Of a stretch of DNA of 14,135 nt, positions 5,682 through 14,080 are shown in pieces. A program made the translations under genes and the position numbers. This DNA comes from Nitrospiria bacterium (GTDB taxonomy: Bacteria > Nitrospirota > CAKKRA01 > 9FT-COMBO-42-15), in the NCBI GenBank assembly GCA_919902475.1, contig CAKKRA010000186.1, forward strand, positions 1 through 14,135. Reading direction: 5' to 3'. The notes below the pieces were generated by a model. The model saw only the letters and a list, made by a program, of their open reading frames with translations, searched no databases and was not told the DNA's origin. Every line of letters starts with the position of its first letter. The stretch's first letter is position 1.

Positions 5682-7499
5682 ATGTTAGAGCATCAGGAAG
5701 ATTTAAATGATTTACAGAGAAGATTTCCTATATTAATAGTATTTGTTATTTTAACCTTTCTAATACTTGTAATCAGGATAGGCTATCTTCAATTGATAAT
5801 GAGCGGTTATTTCAGGGAGCTCTCTGAGAGCAACCGCCTAAGAAGCCTGCCAATAGAGCCTTACAGGGGGCTGATATTTGACAGGAACGGCGAGCTCCTT
5901 GCGCATAATGTCCCAGGCTTTCATCTTTCTGTTATACTTGAAGACCTTAAGAATAAGGAATCAACAATTAAAAGGGTCGCTGAGCTGATAGGCATATCAG
6001 AAAAGGATATCAACGCAAGATTAGCCGCGAGGAAAGATACCTATCCATTTGCGCCTGTAAGGATAAAGGAGAATATCAGCAGGAAAGAGATGGCTGTAAT
6101 TGAGGCAAATAAGCTTGACATTCCAGGCGTTGTTATTGAGGCAGTCAGCCGCAGGGAATACAGGCATGGGAATATGGCATCGCATCTGCTCGGATATGTA
6201 GGCGAGATTACTCAGGCACAGCTTGATAATTTTGAAGATGATTCTGTGTACCCCGGCATTACTGTCGGACAAGACGGCATTGAAAAGACGCATGACCCCA
6301 TACTCCGAGGCACAGCAGGCTATAAACAGGTAGAGGTTGATGCATACGGCCATGAGATGAATGTCTTTGGTGTTAGAGAGCCTGTTCGGGGAAATGATAT
6401 CTATCTTGCAATAGATGTCAACCTGCAAAGGATAGCAGAGGATGCGCTTGGTAATGAATCAGGCGCTGTTGTTGCAATAGACACAACAAACGGCGATATA
6501 CTTGTTATGGCAAGCCACCCGACTTATGACCATAACCTTTTGTCAAAGAGATTATATGCAAAGGAATGGGAGGCGCTTGTCAATGACCCTTCAAAACCCC
6601 TTAATAACAGGGCAATACAGGGTGTTTACCCGCCTGGCTCTGTTTTTAAGATTGTGACTGCTGCTGCTGCTGTTGAGGCGGGTACATCTGCTCCTGAGGA
6701 CAAGATATTCTGCAAAGGAGGTCTTCAGTTTGGCAGGAGATTCTACCGCGACTGGAAGGCAGCAGGCCACGGCAGTGTGGCATTGCACAGGGCAATAGTA
6801 GAATCCTGCGATGTGTATTTTTATAATGCTGGAATCAAACTCGGTGTAGACAGGATTGCTGACTATGCCTTCAGGCTTGGACTTGGCAGCCAGACAGGCA
6901 TTGACCTTCCATCAGAAAAGGCAGGGCTTATACCAACTACCACATGGAAGCTGTCTGCAAAGAGAGGGGAATGGATTGCAGGCGAGACCCTTTCAATTGC
7001 AATCGGCCAGGGGTATGTGCTTACAACACCTGTGCAGCTCGCAATGCTTATCAGTTCAGTGGCAAACTCAGGCGTAAGGTATCAGCCTAATACTGTATGG
7101 GCAGTTAAGAACAGGTTAAACGGCGAGAAATATAGATTTCCACCTGCTGAAATTGGAAGGGTTGAAATTAAAGAAGAGACATTTCAGATATTAAAAAATG
7201 CATTACGCGGTGTTGTGAATGAACAGGGCGGTACAGGAGGAATAGCGCGTTCTGCAATTGCAGAGATTGGGGGAAAGACAGGCACTGCACAGGTTGTTGC
7301 ACTGAAACCGAATATATCAAAGGAGCTTTTAAAGGAAAAAAGATTTAAGGACCATGCGCTCTTTGTTGCCTTTGCGCCTGTATCTGAGCCAAAGATCGCA
7401 GTTGCAGTTATAGTGGAGCACGGCGGCAAAGGAAGCGCTGCTGCAGCGCCGATTGCGAAGAAGGTCATAGAAGGGCATTTAAAGAATGTTGGACATTAA
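5682..7499 (+). CDS. mrdA: Penicillin-binding protein 2, elongation-specific D,D-transpeptidase
   Basis: PBP2 cross-links peptidoglycan during lateral elongation, paired with RodA. The 605 residues show a short cytoplasmic tail, one transmembrane helix (about 16-40), the class B dimerisation/linker domain (about 50-230) and the transpeptidase domain. All three catalytic motifs are intact: S320-V-F-K323 in YPPGSVFKIV, S375-C-D377 in ESCDVYFYN, and K532-T-G534 in GGKTGTAQV. The SxD rather than SxN second motif is typical of PBP2. The start is 7 bp after mreD, without a strong Shine-Dalgarno. The 3' end overlaps rodA by 14 bp in another frame, suggesting coupled synthesis of the two partners. 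Confidence 0.97.
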   Translation: MLEHQEDLNDLQRRFPILIVFVILTFLILVIRIGYLQLIMSGYFRELSESNRLRSLPIEPYRGLIFDRNGELLAHNVPGFHLSVILEDLKNKESTIKRVAELIGISEKDINARLAARKDTYPFAPVRIKENISRKEMAVIEANKLDIPGVVIEAVSRREYRHGNMASHLLGYVGEITQAQLDNFEDDSVYPGITVGQDGIEKTHDPILRGTAGYKQVEVDAYGHEMNVFGVREPVRGNDIYLAIDVNLQRIAEDALGNESGAVVAIDTTNGDILVMASHPTYDHNLLSKRLYAKEWEALVNDPSKPLNNRAIQGVYPPGSVFKIVTAAAAVEAGTSAPEDKIFCKGGLQFGRRFYRDWKAAGHGSVALHRAIVESCDVYFYNAGIKLGVDRIADYAFRLGLGSQTGIDLPSEKAGLIPTTTWKLSAKRGEWIAGETLSIAIGQGYVLTTPVQLAMLISSVANSGVRYQPNTVWAVKNRLNGEKYRFPPAEIGRVEIKEETFQILKNALRGVVNEQGGTGGIARSAIAEIGGKTGTAQVVALKPNISKELLKEKRFKDHALFVAFAPVSEPKIAVAVIVEHGGKGSAAAAPIAKKVIEGHLKNVGH

Positions 7500-8601
7500 A
7501 CAGATATATAACTTTGAATGGAAATTTTTAGGGGTTATTCTCCTCATCTCTGGCATTGGCATCCTTACCATATTCAGCGCCACCTACGGCTTTGCTCCCC
7601 ATTCAACACCCTATTATCAGAAGCAGCTTTACTGGATTGCTATTGGACTTATGTTTCTCTTTCTTGCCGCAACCATTGACTATCATACAATAGTAAAATA
7701 CGCCTATGTGATATACGCTGTTACTATAATACTTTTAATAGTTGTGCTTATTAAAGGAAGGACAGGCCTCGGCGCGCAAAGGTGGCTCTCTCTCGGCCTC
7801 TTTTCTTTTCAGCCCTCTGAGCTTGCGAAGATTGCAATGATAATATTGCTGGCAAGATACTTTTCTGATAAGAAGATAAAGACCGGCTTTGGAATGAAGG
7901 ACATGATCCTTCCTGCAACCCTTCTTTTAATCCCTGTAGGTCTCATATTAAAGCAGCCTGACCTTGGCACAGCCCTTCTCCTCTCCTTTATCTTTCTTAT
8001 GATTATACTCATTGCAGGCATAAGGATGAAGACCATTCTTACCACGTTATTTGTATGCATCCTGACAATACCATTTATTGCACACTTCTTCTGGGGCATG
8101 TTAAAGGGATACCAAAAGAACCGCATCCTTGCCTTTTTTGATCCTGAGATGGATCCGCAGGGCATTGGCTATCATATTATACAGTCAAAGATTGCAATAG
8201 GCTCCGGAGGCCTGTTCGGAAAAGGGCTGCTTCAGGGAACGCAGAATAAATTAAAATTTATCCCTGAAAAGCATACTGATTTTATCTTCTCTGTCTTTGC
8301 AGAGGAGTGGGGTTTTATCGGCGCATTTATTCTTTTAACAATATATCTCGTATTGATACTATGGGGCATAACCATTGCCTACAAGGCAAAGGACAGGGAA
8401 GGCGCGCTCCTTGCTGCCGGCGTGGTATGCATGCTCTCTTTTTACCTTATTGTTAATGTTGGCATGACAGCCGGCATTATGCCTGTAGTCGGCATACCGC
8501 TTCCATTGATGAGCTACGGCGGAACATCTATTATTACTACTATGGTGGCGCTTGGGCTGCTTATCAATGTAAAGATGCGGAGGCTGCTGCTGTTTTATTA
8601 A
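7486..8601 (+). CDS. rodA: RodA, SEDS-family peptidoglycan glycosyltransferase
   Basis: RodA polymerises lipid II into glycan strands in complex with PBP2. The 371-residue protein has about ten membrane segments and the SEDS signatures: GLGAQRWLSLGLFSFQPSELAK (residues about 93-114), KQPDLGTALLL, the external-loop HTDFIFSVFAEEWGFIG with the catalytically important Asp at D265, and the C-terminal GIPLPLMSYGGTSIITT. The ATG lies inside the end of mrdA (14-bp overlap). The length and motifs match RodA rather than FtsW, and the mre/mrdA context agrees. It is the last cell-shape gene of the cluster. Confidence 0.97.
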   Translation: MLDIKQIYNFEWKFLGVILLISGIGILTIFSATYGFAPHSTPYYQKQLYWIAIGLMFLFLAATIDYHTIVKYAYVIYAVTIILLIVVLIKGRTGLGAQRWLSLGLFSFQPSELAKIAMIILLARYFSDKKIKTGFGMKDMILPATLLLIPVGLILKQPDLGTALLLSFIFLMIILIAGIRMKTILTTLFVCILTIPFIAHFFWGMLKGYQKNRILAFFDPEMDPQGIGYHIIQSKIAIGSGGLFGKGLLQGTQNKLKFIPEKHTDFIFSVFAEEWGFIGAFILLTIYLVLILWGITIAYKAKDREGALLAAGVVCMLSFYLIVNVGMTAGIMPVVGIPLPLMSYGGTSIITTMVALGLLINVKMRRLLLFY

Positions 8602-8607
8602 ATTATT

Positions 8608-11223
8608 ATGCAAGAAAAAATCTCAAATCTTGTTTCCAAACCTGTACGCTATATAAACAGCGAGTTCAACAGCATCCATAAGGACCTGACAAAGGTCAAG
8701 ACAAAGATAGCCCTGATATTTCCAGATGCCTATGAAATAGGCATGTCTCATCTCGGCTTAAAGATCCTCTATCATATAATAAACCAGAGGGAAGATGCGG
8801 CAGCGGAAAGGGCATTTGCGCCGTGGCTTGATTATGAAGATCAGCTTCGTAAAAACAGCCTGCCTTTAATTAGCATGGAATCGAGTCTGCCGTTGGATAA
8901 ATTTGATATACTCGGCTTCACGCTTCCGTATGAGCTTACATACACAAATATCCTGAATATCCTTAATTTGAGCAATATACCCTTAATGTCTTCAGAAAGG
9001 GATGAAAGATTTCCGCTTATAATCGCAGGCGGCGCATGCGCATTTAATGCAGAGCCTCTTGCTAATTTTATTGACGCCTTTGTTCTCGGCGACGGTGAGG
9101 AGATTATAAACGAGATTATAGATGTGCATCAGTTATGTAGGAAGAGGTCTCAGGATAAAAAAGAGCTGCTGCATATGCTATCAAAGATTGAAGGTATATA
9201 TATACCTTCTTTTTATAATATTGAATATAATCAGGATGGAACAGCAGCGGGCATTACGCCTCTTAATAATGCGCCTGAAAAGATAAACAGGCGGATTATT
9301 TCAGATTTAGACAAGGCGCCATTTCCTGATAAGCCGATCCTGCCTTATATGAGCATTGTCCATGACAGGATTACTATTGAAATATCACGCGGCTGCACAA
9401 GGGGATGCAGGTTTTGCCAGGCAGGGAGCATTTATCGGCCTGTAAGGGAGAGAAGCCCTGAGACTATACACAGGATAGTTGAGAACTCATTAAAGGCAAC
9501 TGGCTATGAAGAGGTATCGCTTGTGTCTTTAAGCACAGGGGATTATTCATGCCTCTCGCCGCTTTTATCAAGCCTTATGGATAAATACATAGATAAAAAG
9601 GTTGCCATATCGCTGCCGTCAATGAGGCTCGGCACACTCCACTCGGATGTAATAAAACAGATACGACGGGTAAAGAAGACCGGCTTTACCTTGGCTCCAG
9701 AGGCAGGCACAGCGCGATTAAGAAGGGTAATCAATAAAGAGATGGGCGACGAGGAATTTGATGAAGCCATGAAGGATGTCTTTAAAGAGGGATGGGGCTC
9801 TATAAAGCTTTATTTTATGATTGGCCTCCCAACTGAAACAGATAAGGATATACAAGGGATAATAGACCTTGCAGAAAGGGCAAAGAGGATAAGCAGGGAG
9901 GTCTCTGGCAGATATAGGAATATCAATATAAGCATCTCTACATATGTTCCAAAACCGCATACAGCCTTTCAGTGGATGGGACAGATAACGCTTGAGGAGA
10001 TTAAAAAAAAGCAATACTATCTTAAAAGGACATTGGAAAAGAAGGGCATCAGTGTAAAATGGCACAGGCCTGAACTATCTTTTATTGAGGCTGTATTCTC
10101 AAAGGGAGACAGGCGGCTTAGCGCTGTTCTAAAAGAGGCATGGGAAAGGGGCTGCAGATTTGACGGCTGGACAGAGGTATTTAATTTTGACAGGTGGATT
10201 CAGGCGTTTAATGCCAGCGGCATAAGCCCTGAGTTTTATGCTAATAGAAATAGACATATTGATGAGATTCTTCCATGGGATCATCTTTATACAGGCATCT
10301 ATAAAAAATTCCTTGAAAAGGAGATGAAACTTTCTGAAAGCGAAAAGGCGCTTGCTGACTGCAGATTCGGCGACTGTTTTTACTGCGGTGTGTGCGACAA
10401 AGGAAAGATTGGAGAGGATAAGTCAGAAAAAAAGGGAATATCGCCGATAGTATTTCAACCTTCTGTTCTGAAAATAACAAAGGGTATTGAGCAGTTTGTT
10501 AAACAGGATAAGCTCCCATTTAAGATTCGCATAAAATATACAAGGACAGGGAAATTGAGATTCCTTTCGCACCTTGAATTGATGACAGCAATAATCAGGA
10601 CATTCAGAAGGGCAGATATACCTATTGCCTATTCAGAGGGATTTACTGCACATCCCAAGATATCCTTTGGCCCTGCGCTTCCCGTTGGCACAGAGAGCGA
10701 GTCTGAATATCTTGATGCAGAATTAACATATAAAATGGGCATGGACAAGATCCTCTCTGCATTGAATACACAATTTCCAATAGGGATTAAGGCTGTTGAT
10801 GTGCAGTATCTTTTGTTTAAGGCAGAGTCATTGTCAGCGGCAATTTCAGGGTTTAGTTATACTGTTACAATGCCGCCTGATGCTGCCTGTAATATTTCTA
10901 AAGAGATTATTGATGAATTTCTGCAAAAAAAGGGTATAATAGTAAAACGCAAAACAGGGTCAGGGGAAAAAGAGATAGATATAAGGCCTTATATCAAAGA
11001 ATTAGCAATAGCATCAAACAAACCAGAGGTTAGGCTGCACATGCTGATACAAAACATGGATGGAAGGGGCTGCAAGCCTGCAGAGGTGATTCAGGCGCTC
11101 CTGCCTTTGAATGAGGATGAAATAAAATCAGTAATGATTAAAAGGACAGGGCTTTATATTTTCAAAAATGGCGAATGGCAAAGCCCTATGGATGAGGATG
11201 TTAAGGCTGTGACATATGCTTAG
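8608..11223 (+). CDS. Fused B12-binding-type radical SAM protein (TIGR03960-like) with DUF2344 (TIGR03936-like) domain
   Basis: This 871-residue protein joins two families often found as separate neighbouring genes. Residues about 25-180 form the N-terminal cobalamin-binding-like domain (ALIFPDAYEIGMSHLGLKIL; AGGACAFNAEPLANFIDAFVLGDGEE). The radical SAM core follows, with the cluster motif C263-T-R-G-C267-R-F-C270. A second cysteine group, C585, C590, C593, C596 (DCRFGDCFYCGVC), may bind another metal or Fe-S cluster. From about residue 638 the DUF2344 domain begins (FKIRIKYTRTGKLRFLSHLE, later SEGFTAHPKISFGPALPVG). The substrate is unknown. Family members usually sit beside RNase G and ribosomal protein genes, as here with rng 12 bp downstream, which hints at an RNA- or ribosome-related modification (inference). 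It starts 6 bp after rodA with no visible Shine-Dalgarno. Confidence 0.9.
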   Translation: MQEKISNLVSKPVRYINSEFNSIHKDLTKVKTKIALIFPDAYEIGMSHLGLKILYHIINQREDAAAERAFAPWLDYEDQLRKNSLPLISMESSLPLDKFDILGFTLPYELTYTNILNILNLSNIPLMSSERDERFPLIIAGGACAFNAEPLANFIDAFVLGDGEEIINEIIDVHQLCRKRSQDKKELLHMLSKIEGIYIPSFYNIEYNQDGTAAGITPLNNAPEKINRRIISDLDKAPFPDKPILPYMSIVHDRITIEISRGCTRGCRFCQAGSIYRPVRERSPETIHRIVENSLKATGYEEVSLVSLSTGDYSCLSPLLSSLMDKYIDKKVAISLPSMRLGTLHSDVIKQIRRVKKTGFTLAPEAGTARLRRVINKEMGDEEFDEAMKDVFKEGWGSIKLYFMIGLPTETDKDIQGIIDLAERAKRISREVSGRYRNINISISTYVPKPHTAFQWMGQITLEEIKKKQYYLKRTLEKKGISVKWHRPELSFIEAVFSKGDRRLSAVLKEAWERGCRFDGWTEVFNFDRWIQAFNASGISPEFYANRNRHIDEILPWDHLYTGIYKKFLEKEMKLSESEKALADCRFGDCFYCGVCDKGKIGEDKSEKKGISPIVFQPSVLKITKGIEQFVKQDKLPFKIRIKYTRTGKLRFLSHLELMTAIIRTFRRADIPIAYSEGFTAHPKISFGPALPVGTESESEYLDAELTYKMGMDKILSALNTQFPIGIKAVDVQYLLFKAESLSAAISGFSYTVTMPPDAACNISKEIIDEFLQKKGIIVKRKTGSGEKEIDIRPYIKELAIASNKPEVRLHMLIQNMDGRGCKPAEVIQALLPLNEDEIKSVMIKRTGLYIFKNGEWQSPMDEDVKAVTYA

Positions 11224-11235
11224 CGAGGGAAAACA

Positions 11236-12765
11236 ATGGCATTAGAAATAATCATAAATGCAACAGGGGAAGAGACGAGGGTAGCCTTTTTAGAGGCCGG
11301 CGAGATAACAGAGCTATATATTGACAGAAAAAGGGACAGAGGGATCGCTGGCAATATATATAAAGGAAAGGTCATCAGGGTCCTTCCGGGCATGCAGGCA
11401 GCCTTTGTTGATATCGGCCTTGAAAAGGCGGCATTCCTGTATGTCTCTGAGGTAAGCGCCAATATAGAAGAGTACGCAAAGATGATGGAGGACGAGACAG
11501 ACGAGGCAAGGCTTGAATTTGAAAGCGATACTGTTGAAGCAGTAAAGGCAAAAAAGGCAAGCGCAGTTTTAATTGAGGACCTCCTGCAAGAGGGACAGGA
11601 GATAATGGTTCAGGTTATAAAAGAGCCTATTGGAACAAAGGGACCGAGGGTTACAACATATGTAACCCTTCCCGGAAGGTATCTTGTGTATATGCCTACT
11701 ATTGAGCATATCGGCATATCAAGGAGAATTGAGGAAGAGACAGAAAGAAAGAGGCTGAGAGAGCTTATCAACAAGCTGAAGAAACCCGGCGCAGGTTATA
11801 TAATAAGAACAGTAAGCGAAGGCGTAAGCAATGAGGAGTTCAAGGCAGATATAGAATTTTTAGAGCTCCTGTGGCAGAACATCCAGCAGAAGAGGGACAA
11901 GCTGTCTGCTCCGAGTCTTTTGCATACAGATTTAGACATAGTCTTTCGCGTGGTAAGGGACCTGTTTACCCCAAAGGTGGACAAGCTGGTTGTTGATTCA
12001 AAACAGGAATATATGCAGGTCAAGGAATTTATTGATTCCTTTCTCCCAAAGTTAAGCAGCCGTGTTGAGTTGTATGAAAAGGATGAACCCATATTTGACG
12101 CATACGAGGTGGAGATAGAGATATCCCGCGCACTCGGAAGAAAGGTCTGGCTGAAATCAGGCGGCTATATTGTAATTGACCATACAGAGGCATTAACTGC
12201 CATAGATGTAAATACTGGAAGATATGTTGGAAAGAGAAACCCTGAGGAGACTATATTAAAAACCAATCTTGAGGCAGTTAAAGAGATAGCATATCAACTG
12301 CGTCTTAGAAACATCGGCGGGATTATTATAATAGATTTTATTGATATGCTAAAGGAAAAGAACCGCAAAAAGGTATTCAATGTCCTGCAGGAGGCCCTTT
12401 CTGGTGATAAGGCACGCACAAATATCCTGCAGATATCTGAGCTCGGCCTTGTTGAGATGTCAAGAAAGAGGACGCGCGAAGACCTGCTGCGGGCATTGTG
12501 CGAACCATGCTCATATTGTGAGGGAAGGAGTTATCTGAAATCTCCCACAACAATATGCTATGAAATCTTCAGAGAGATAAGAAGGTCGGCGGCCTCTTCA
12601 AGCAGCAGCAAGATTATGGTTACAGTAAATTCATCTGTAGCCAATCTTTTATATGATGAGGAGAGGCAGGGCATAGATGAACTTGAAAACAGATATAAAA
12701 AGAAGATTATTATAAAGGCAGACCCTAATCTCCATCAGGAGCAGTATGATATCGTTTTTATATAA
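11236..12765 (+). CDS. rng: Ribonuclease G (RNase E/G family)
   Basis: Endoribonuclease for 5'-monophosphate-dependent cleavage of rRNA precursors and mRNA. The 509 residues are RNase G-sized, without the long RNase E C-terminal scaffold. The N-terminus holds an S1 domain (about 38-130: GNIYKGKVIRVLPGMQAAFVDIG) with an embedded acidic insert around residues 80-105. The catalytic metal-binding aspartates are D324 in TAIDVNTGRYVG and D367 in IIIIDFIDM. The zinc-link region is C425-S-Y-C428, preceded by an extra C422. GAGGG lies before the ATG. It follows the radical SAM gene closely, so the two are probably co-transcribed. It converges on a minus-strand small gene with only 3 bp between the stop codons. 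Confidence 0.95.
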   Translation: MALEIIINATGEETRVAFLEAGEITELYIDRKRDRGIAGNIYKGKVIRVLPGMQAAFVDIGLEKAAFLYVSEVSANIEEYAKMMEDETDEARLEFESDTVEAVKAKKASAVLIEDLLQEGQEIMVQVIKEPIGTKGPRVTTYVTLPGRYLVYMPTIEHIGISRRIEEETERKRLRELINKLKKPGAGYIIRTVSEGVSNEEFKADIEFLELLWQNIQQKRDKLSAPSLLHTDLDIVFRVVRDLFTPKVDKLVVDSKQEYMQVKEFIDSFLPKLSSRVELYEKDEPIFDAYEVEIEISRALGRKVWLKSGGYIVIDHTEALTAIDVNTGRYVGKRNPEETILKTNLEAVKEIAYQLRLRNIGGIIIIDFIDMLKEKNRKKVFNVLQEALSGDKARTNILQISELGLVEMSRKRTREDLLRALCEPCSYCEGRSYLKSPTTICYEIFREIRRSAASSSSSKIMVTVNSSVANLLYDEERQGIDELENRYKKKIIIKADPNLHQEQYDIVFI

Positions 12766-12768
12766 TTT

Positions 12769-12942
12769 TCAGACCGGTCTTATTGATACAACATTCTCAA
12801 TCGGTATGCCAATCCACTGAAACTCGCCTTTGAGATTAATCTCCTCCTCGCTTACCTCCATAAGTATGCCTGTGTAGGTAATCTCATGGGCAACAACCTC
12901 AACCTTTTTTCCAATCATCAGAGCTATGTCGTCTATTATCAT
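12769..12942 (-). CDS. 57-residue small protein, probable Sm/SH3-like barrel, unknown function
   Basis: The ATG at 12942 is preceded by a strong AGGAGG site. The protein reads MIIDDIALMIGKKVEVVAHEI and continues to a C-terminus NVVSIRPV, ending TGA. Alternating hydrophobic and polar residues with Gly turns (GKKVEVV, YTGILMEVSEEEINL, WIGIPIENVVSI) predict four or five short beta strands, as in Sm-like or SH3-like barrels; this fold call is inference. There are no cysteines and no membrane segment. It starts 14 bp after the stop of the DUF3786 Fe-S gene on the same strand, so the two form an operon. Its ribosome-binding site is the strongest in this part of the window, which supports it as a real, well-translated gene despite its size. 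Confidence 0.75.
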   Translation of the reverse strand: MIIDDIALMIGKKVEVVAHEITYTGILMEVSEEEINLKGEFQWIGIPIENVVSIRPV

Positions 12943-12956
12943 AAAAACCTCCTATT

Positions 12957-13799
12957 TTAAACTGTATTAACCATAATCCCCTTTGCCTCGCAAAGCTCCT
13001 TTGCAAACCTCTCTGCAAGAAACACAAGGGATTCAATATCAATAAAATTAAGCACTGTCCTGTCCATTAATATCTTTACCCTTGCAGGAAACTCCTCTTC
13101 TTTATTATCATCCCAGAAGAGAAGCAGAAGCGGTATCTTTGGGAGCGCAGAAAATCTATATGATAGGTCGCATTTAAATTCAGCAGATGCATCTAAGCCG
13201 CCGAGGAGCCCGCAAGCGTCCTTTAGCTCCTCCTTTTTGCCGGCAAAGTTTTTTATCAGAACATTCTCGCTGTTGTCCTTAAAGGACTTCTGCTTGGCAA
13301 AGGTATTCGGAAGGTCGCCAAAGGAGACCCATTCGTTTTTCAAACTGCCCTTCCCTCTTGCATTAACATAGATGATTAAAAATATCTTTGCCCATGCACT
13401 CGGCTGCAGGCCGCCGTCACTGAAAATATCACCGGTTTTTGAGAGCTTATATTTATGATTAAAAAGGTTAAGGCGCAGATACTCTTTATCATCCTCTTTT
13501 AAATATTCTGCGCCAAGCCCTTCTGCAGATTCCTTAAAATCAATATCCTTTATCTTCTTTTTAATCTCCTCTGCTGCCTGAGCATAGGAATTTGAGCCTG
13601 AGCCTGTTGTTAATGGCTTAATCTCGACAACAAGCATCTTTAGCTCTTTAAGCTCATCCCCTGAAAGGCTGACGCACCTTTCAATAACCTCCTGTCTTAA
13701 GGCAACCCTCGTTGCAAAGACAAAGCAGGAAGGAGAACCGCATCTTCCGCAATTTGTCTGAGGCAGCTTTTTATATATATCTATTGCAGTAACAGACAT
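12957..13799 (-). CDS. DUF3786 protein with N-terminal [4Fe-4S]-binding domain
   Basis: Residues 8-42 carry the four-cysteine Fe-S motif KKLPQTNCGRCGSPSCFVFA (C17, C20, C25) and C42, spacing CX2CX4CX16C. This is the small [4Fe-4S] domain also found in the corrinoid iron-sulfur protein and in Rnf/HCP-type partners. The remainder (about 85-275) resembles DUF3786: LFNHKYKLSKTGDIFSDGG, then the GGLDASAEFKCDLSYRFSALPKIPLLLLFW block. The 280-residue length fits this architecture. The function is unknown; the domain pairing, common in anaerobes, suggests electron transfer or corrinoid-linked chemistry, which is inference. The ATG at 13799 has no Shine-Dalgarno, but a promoter-like sequence ends 6 nt upstream. 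It is followed by the 57-residue gene. Confidence 0.85.
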   Translation of the reverse strand: MSVTAIDIYKKLPQTNCGRCGSPSCFVFATRVALRQEVIERCVSLSGDELKELKMLVVEIKPLTTGSGSNSYAQAAEEIKKKIKDIDFKESAEGLGAEYLKEDDKEYLRLNLFNHKYKLSKTGDIFSDGGLQPSAWAKIFLIIYVNARGKGSLKNEWVSFGDLPNTFAKQKSFKDNSENVLIKNFAGKKEELKDACGLLGGLDASAEFKCDLSYRFSALPKIPLLLLFWDDNKEEEFPARVKILMDRTVLNFIDIESLVFLAERFAKELCEAKGIMVNTV

Positions 13800-13805
13800 A
13801 AAGGA

Positions 13806-13834
13806 ATATTAACCGAATTTACAATTGCTGTAAA
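13806..13834 (-). promoter_or_regulatory. Predicted promoter of the DUF3786 operon with a dyad over the -35 box
   Basis: On the minus strand, TTTACA (13829-13834) and TAATAT (13806-13811) are 17 nt apart. The -10 box ends 6 nt before the ATG, implying a leaderless transcript. TTTACA (13818-13823) and TGTAAA (13829-13834) form a perfect inverted repeat with the spacer ATTGC, covering the -35 box and part of the spacer as an operator would. Confidence 0.45.
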
Positions 13835-13845
13835 GTGATTTTGTA

Positions 13846-13900
13846 TGTAATCCCAATATGATAATGTCCTAAATAATCAATTTAGAAATGTCCTATTCTA
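13846..13900 (+). repeat. 55-bp direct repeat, copy 1
   Basis: This matches 14081-14135 at 50 of 55 positions with no gaps. The copy contains a perfect small hairpin, CTAAAT (13869-13874) with ATTTAG (13880-13885), and two GTCCTA cores. With the seven bases after it, the copy is framed by AATCCCA (13849-13855) and TGGGATT (13901-13907) as an inverted repeat. Confidence 0.85.
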
Positions 13901-14080
13901 TGGGATTAAGATAAGCTATAAGGCATTGAGGATCATCCATGGAAAAAATATCCTGCTGTGAATAGGAAACGTCCTAAGGGAACGAGAGAGTTGTTATTAA
14001 CAGAGGCTTAAAAAGCGGACATTTCTATTTTGGTAAAAATAGGACATTTCTAAATTGGCTTGACACGTTATAATTTTATT

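Noticed and set aside
12771..12780. AGACCGGTCT palindrome as the terminator between rng and the minus-strand gene
   Set aside because: It has no loop bases and no T-tract on either side; it is also coding sequence for the end of the small protein. No terminator was identified here.
14060..14074. TTGACA and TATAAT as a promoter
   Set aside because: The boxes are only 3 nt apart, so they cannot serve together as -35 and -10, and no good partner for either is found at 16-18 nt.
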